From contig NZ_JAOVYZ010000004.1 of NCBI RefSeq assembly GCF_026413145.1, positions 1 through 64,000 of the forward strand: a stretch of 64,000 nt of DNA. The letters are read 5' to 3'. Below, in pieces: positions 62,301 through 64,000 of the stretch. The notes beneath the pieces are model-generated. The model ran no database searches. It was not told the DNA's origin and was given only the letters and a program-made list of their open reading frames with translations. Position 1 is the stretch's first letter. Every line of letters starts with the position of its first letter. Both the position numbers and the translations under genes were made by a program. The DNA is from Limosilactobacillus kribbianus. GTDB taxonomy: Bacteria > Bacillota > Bacilli > Lactobacillales > Lactobacillaceae.

Positions 62301-63074
62301 GAATTTGCGGCACTTGACTACCCGCTCGACTCCCGGAATCACATCCATCTGCGGGGCCGGATCGACCGGGTGGACCAGATTAACGTTGGTGACGAGAAGT
62401 ACCTGACGGTGGTGGATTACAAGTCTGGGGACCGCACCTTTGACCTCACGGCGGCCTACTATGGGATCTCCCTCCAGCTTTTGACCTACCTGAGCGGGCT
62501 CTCGGCCAACCTCCAGAAACTCGGCCTGGAGTCGGCCGACCTTGCCGGCGCACTTTACCTGCACCTGAATAATCCAACGATTAAGGCGAGTGAGCTTGCG
62601 AACGTGGCCCCGTTACACGTGAAACAACGGTTGACGGAGCTGCGAATGAAGGCCCACAAGTACAAGGGAATTCTGCTGAATGATCCTGCCCTGCTGGCCA
62701 ATCTAGCCGAAAAGGGCAAGGCAGATCTGGTCTACCCACTCAGCCGGGACCTGAAACCGGGCAAGGGCGCCTTATTGGCAACGCCGGAGCAACTTCACTG
62801 GCTGCAAGACAATAACCGCCGCCTGATTGTTGAAGCCGGCCAGGCCATCCTCAGCGGTCAGCTGAAGCTCAATCCGTACCGCTTGATCGACGGCAGTAAC
62901 CGCCAGACCGGCCTAGATTATTCCGACTACCTTGACATTTACCAATTTGACAACATGCTGGACCAGGGCCTATACCACGCCCTGGATGCGCGAATTGCCA
63001 AGGAAAAATTTGATGCTGTCCAGCACCCGGATGAAGACCACAAAGACGAAAATGAAAAGGGGGATCAGCACTAA
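59310..63074 (+). CDS. rexB: ATP-dependent helicase/nuclease subunit RexB (AddB)
   Basis: Second subunit of the AddAB/RexAB enzyme, which resects double-strand breaks and recognises Chi. 1254 residues from the ATG at 59310 with AAAGGA upstream; the open frame begins at 59265, but that is before the predicted transcription start. The N-terminus [16 protein letters not shown] is helicase-like without a standard Walker A, and [14 protein letters not shown] follows. The C-terminal nuclease has [12 protein letters not shown] and VVDYKSGDR. The cysteines that hold the Fe-S cluster in Bacillus AddB are absent ([14 protein letters not shown]), as in RexB of lactic bacteria. Confidence 0.95.
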   Translation: MGSLGFVLGTAAVDHQQVLIDQLVDQLRTAPIEDTFFYIVPNHIKFETEIHVLEGLRARQGKTDQERFAANRVQVLSFSRLAWYLLRDTPLFRRTRLSKVGMAMLTTKILQEHRDELSLYASEIRQAGFVQKLTDQLEELQAANITADDFATIVQRAGADPAIKANPAWLAKMHDVALIYRTYEERLQKHFLGNNELYQQLAQYFYQESASQHMHFFIDRFAQFTAGEQQIVDAIVLNAATTTVSLTLDRGYPDQRHPSPFELPGKNDLFYNSAMQYHRLWKFAQAHPQDVRLLDNVVYAQRPRVSTDLQEFDHFFRRYAAEPIDLSAGHPLVVTDSIQVQSVPNRLAELENVATQIHQLVATGHYRYRDFLVLSRHLDGYQTMIAPVFHAHQIPFFNDHERRMDNHPLVVLLATLFKIPLHGYKTADIIQLLKTWLLLPPAVDQAQLTEAVFTTENWCLKQAIEGKHAWTTRDPQEIAELWQVKGTDTTAPNYQNSRQKRVNDQLSLIRNFVGQTLVPFFDDLKRVQTGRELATKLYQFLANNGVTDRLHDWQQYQVDQTGDLDLARQPQQVWATFCQILQEYVTILGDAQVGDSSREKLLTNFNDLLQAGFAAAQYSQIPATLDQVVISETGIVQSQSRRLVFVIGATDDVMPEVHDDEGLLTDNDKDILSQYLDQDYQYLPATSSDQLADEPFLHYQGFMAAQERLVLSAPQFGDEDKELQMSPYLRDLATYFQMRIDVVPLATSPVGQQSAARFVSTPLATTSQLIQVMRQLDDDQGIQGGHRPQLPRGWRQVAAVLNQLAKQDQDLAERFAVIHRGFAYHNQTKNISTEMAQVLYLHTAEDSDEQILYASISQLQDFYINQYEYFLKYGLRLKKRDELAMSTDRIGTYFHRAMEVFVNLVRQSDFSFADLSRADHQDALNRFIGQALDAADQLQPELLRLVGASAQARFQYQQLTTIVKTMLKTLCQQAANAHFVPRATEVQFGRIGGQDKAEFAALDYPLDSRNHIHLRGRIDRVDQINVGDEKYLTVVDYKSGDRTFDLTAAYYGISLQLLTYLSGLSANLQKLGLESADLAGALYLHLNNPTIKASELANVAPLHVKQRLTELRMKAHKYKGILLNDPALLANLAEKGKADLVYPLSRDLKPGKGALLATPEQLHWLQDNNRRLIVEAGQAILSGQLKLNPYRLIDGSNRQTGLDYSDYLDIYQFDNMLDQGLYHALDARIAKEKFDAVQHPDEDHKDENEKGDQH
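62611..62626. promoter_or_regulatory. parS-like centromere site inside rexB
   Basis: CGTTACACGTGAAACA matches the ParB site TGTTNCACGTGAAACA at every fixed position except the first base, and the inner 14 bp are perfect. It lies about 46 kb from oriC, within codons for Pro-Leu-His-Val-Lys-Gln. The only such match noticed in the window. Confidence 0.7.
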
Positions 63075-64000
63075 TGGCAACATTTCAACCCACCGCCGCC
63101 CAGGCTCGGGCAATCGATGACCGGGGAAAGAACATCCTGGTTTCGGCCTCGGCCGGCTCCGGCAAGACCGCCGTCCTGGTTAACCGGGTGATTAAATTGC
63201 TGAAGGAAGGACAGAGCATCGACCGGATGTTGCTGGTAACCTTTACCGATGCGGCGGCTAAAAACATGCGGGATAAAATTCGCCAGGCTCTGCAGAAAAT
63301 CGCCCAGGATCCTAGTCAACCAAAAGCGCTGCGGGACCGAATGGTCAAGCAGCTGAATCTCCTGGCTGCTGCCGACATCAGCACGATCCATGCCTTTTGC
63401 CTGCGCCTAATCAAGCGCTACTATTACCTAATCGATCTTGATCCGCAGTTTCGCCTGTTGACCGACGATACCGAACGGTTGCTGCTGGAAGAGGAGGTTT
63501 GGCAAGAAGTCAGCGAGCGTTTCTATGCCGATGCGGATACAGTCAGTGACACTACAGCTTCGTTTCGCCAGTTGGTGCTGAACTTTTCCAGTGACCGGGA
63601 CGACCAGGGACTCGACGACCTGGTCCTGCGCCTATACGACGTTGCTAACGCCCAGGCTCAGCCGGAAGAATGGTTGGCAAGGCTGCCAGAGAGCTATGAC
63701 CTCGGTGACTCGGCCCTGCTGAAATCCAAATTTTACCAACAGCAGCTGAAGCCGGTGCTGGTGGAGCACTTGCAACAGTTTCAACGCGATGATGACGAGG
63801 CGATTCGCCGCGCCCAGGATACCGGCTTGGACAAGGATGCGACAACCCTGGGCCTTGATCGGGCCGCCTTTCAGCAGCTGATTGATTCATTGAATGGCGA
63901 GCGTGCCAACAATGTTGCCGCGGCCCTTCAACAGGTGCAGTTTGGCGCCTTCCGCGGCAAGCCCAAGGACGATGCCGATCAGCTGGCGGTTTACAACGAG
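63074..64000 (+). CDS. rexA: ATP-dependent helicase/nuclease subunit RexA (AddA), 5' part
   Basis: UvrD-like helicase-nuclease partner of RexB. It begins [20 protein letters not shown] and has the Q motif, Walker [14 protein letters not shown] (about 23-35) and motif Ia [13 protein letters not shown], then [15 protein letters not shown]. The ATG overlaps the rexB stop (TAATG), so they are translationally coupled. 309 codons are visible; the rest, roughly three quarters of a usual AddA, lies beyond the window. Confidence 0.95.
   Translation, partial: MATFQPTAAQARAIDDRGKNILVSASAGSGKTAVLVNRVIKLLKEGQSIDRMLLVTFTDAAAKNMRDKIRQALQKIAQDPSQPKALRDRMVKQLNLLAAADISTIHAFCLRLIKRYYYLIDLDPQFRLLTDDTERLLLEEEVWQEVSERFYADADTVSDTTASFRQLVLNFSSDRDDQGLDDLVLRLYDVANAQAQPEEWLARLPESYDLGDSALLKSKFYQQQLKPVLVEHLQQFQRDDDEAIRRAQDTGLDKDATTLGLDRAAFQQLIDSLNGERANNVAAALQQVQFGAFRGKPKDDADQLAVYNE

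Overview
This window looks like the replication-origin region of a lactic acid bacterium, most likely a Limosilactobacillus (reuteri/fermentum/antri type). The reasons are the gene order rpmH-[oriC]-dnaA-dnaN-yaaA-recF-gyrB-gyrA-rpsF-ssb-rpsR, a complete walRKHIJ-htrA-rlmH block, a folBKECP cluster, GC-rich third codon positions (roughly half G+C by eye), and a 1,3-propanediol-dehydrogenase-type alcohol dehydrogenase next to rlmH. The species call is inference. No rRNA, CRISPR array, prophage or insertion sequence was seen.

Layout. 1-286: structured intergenic DNA that may encode a small RNA. 290-7086 (minus): lepB, murE and the folate operon (folB-folK-folE-folC-HAM1-folP). 7170-9490 (minus): a tiny transcription unit and asnB. 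9532-9745: a dispersed repeat and a Noc-type site. 9745-15603 (minus): mnmG, mnmE, khpB/jag, yidC, rnpA, rpmH. 15604-17580: a bipartite oriC around dnaA. 17581-26239 (plus): dnaN to rpsR. 26336-28442: deoC and its regulator, with two more copies of the repeat. 28533-34074: gdpP-rplI, dnaB, an MFS transporter and a zinc-ribbon protein. 34209-38707: alcohol dehydrogenase, PPK2, two tRNA-Lys genes, an aldo/keto reductase and an HxlR regulator. 38807-45778: walRKHIJ and htrA. 45870-49815: pgpA-like, a second DnaA-box cluster, rlmH, an iron alcohol dehydrogenase and an orphan DNA methyltransferase. 49857-51834: three OsmC paralogues and a divergent MarR. 51896-54354 (minus): an aminotransferase and a D-2-hydroxyacid dehydrogenase behind a leader-peptide attenuator. 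54495-64000: small HTH protein, clpL, a GNAT enzyme, cardiolipin synthase, rexB and the start of rexA.

The most unusual element is the leader of the aminotransferase/2-hydroxyacid dehydrogenase pair. A 26-codon peptide with a perfect Shine-Dalgarno and a Tyr-Asp-Tyr-Trp-Phe run precedes mutually exclusive hairpins, the last of which is a terminator. It looks like ribosome-coupled attenuation of aromatic amino-acid transamination.

Other layers of information sit on top of the genes: three exact 16-bp copies of the Noc-binding palindrome, one near-perfect parS inside rexB, a DnaA-box cluster about 30 kb from oriC, an SOS box in the rexAB promoter, and a structured repeat present three times. 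The origin-proximal genes handle initiation and elongation (dnaA, dnaN, gyrAB, dnaB, ssb), tRNA modification (mnmE/mnmG), membrane insertion (yidC), cell-wall control (walRK, murE), c-di-AMP turnover (gdpP) and recombination repair (recF, rexAB).
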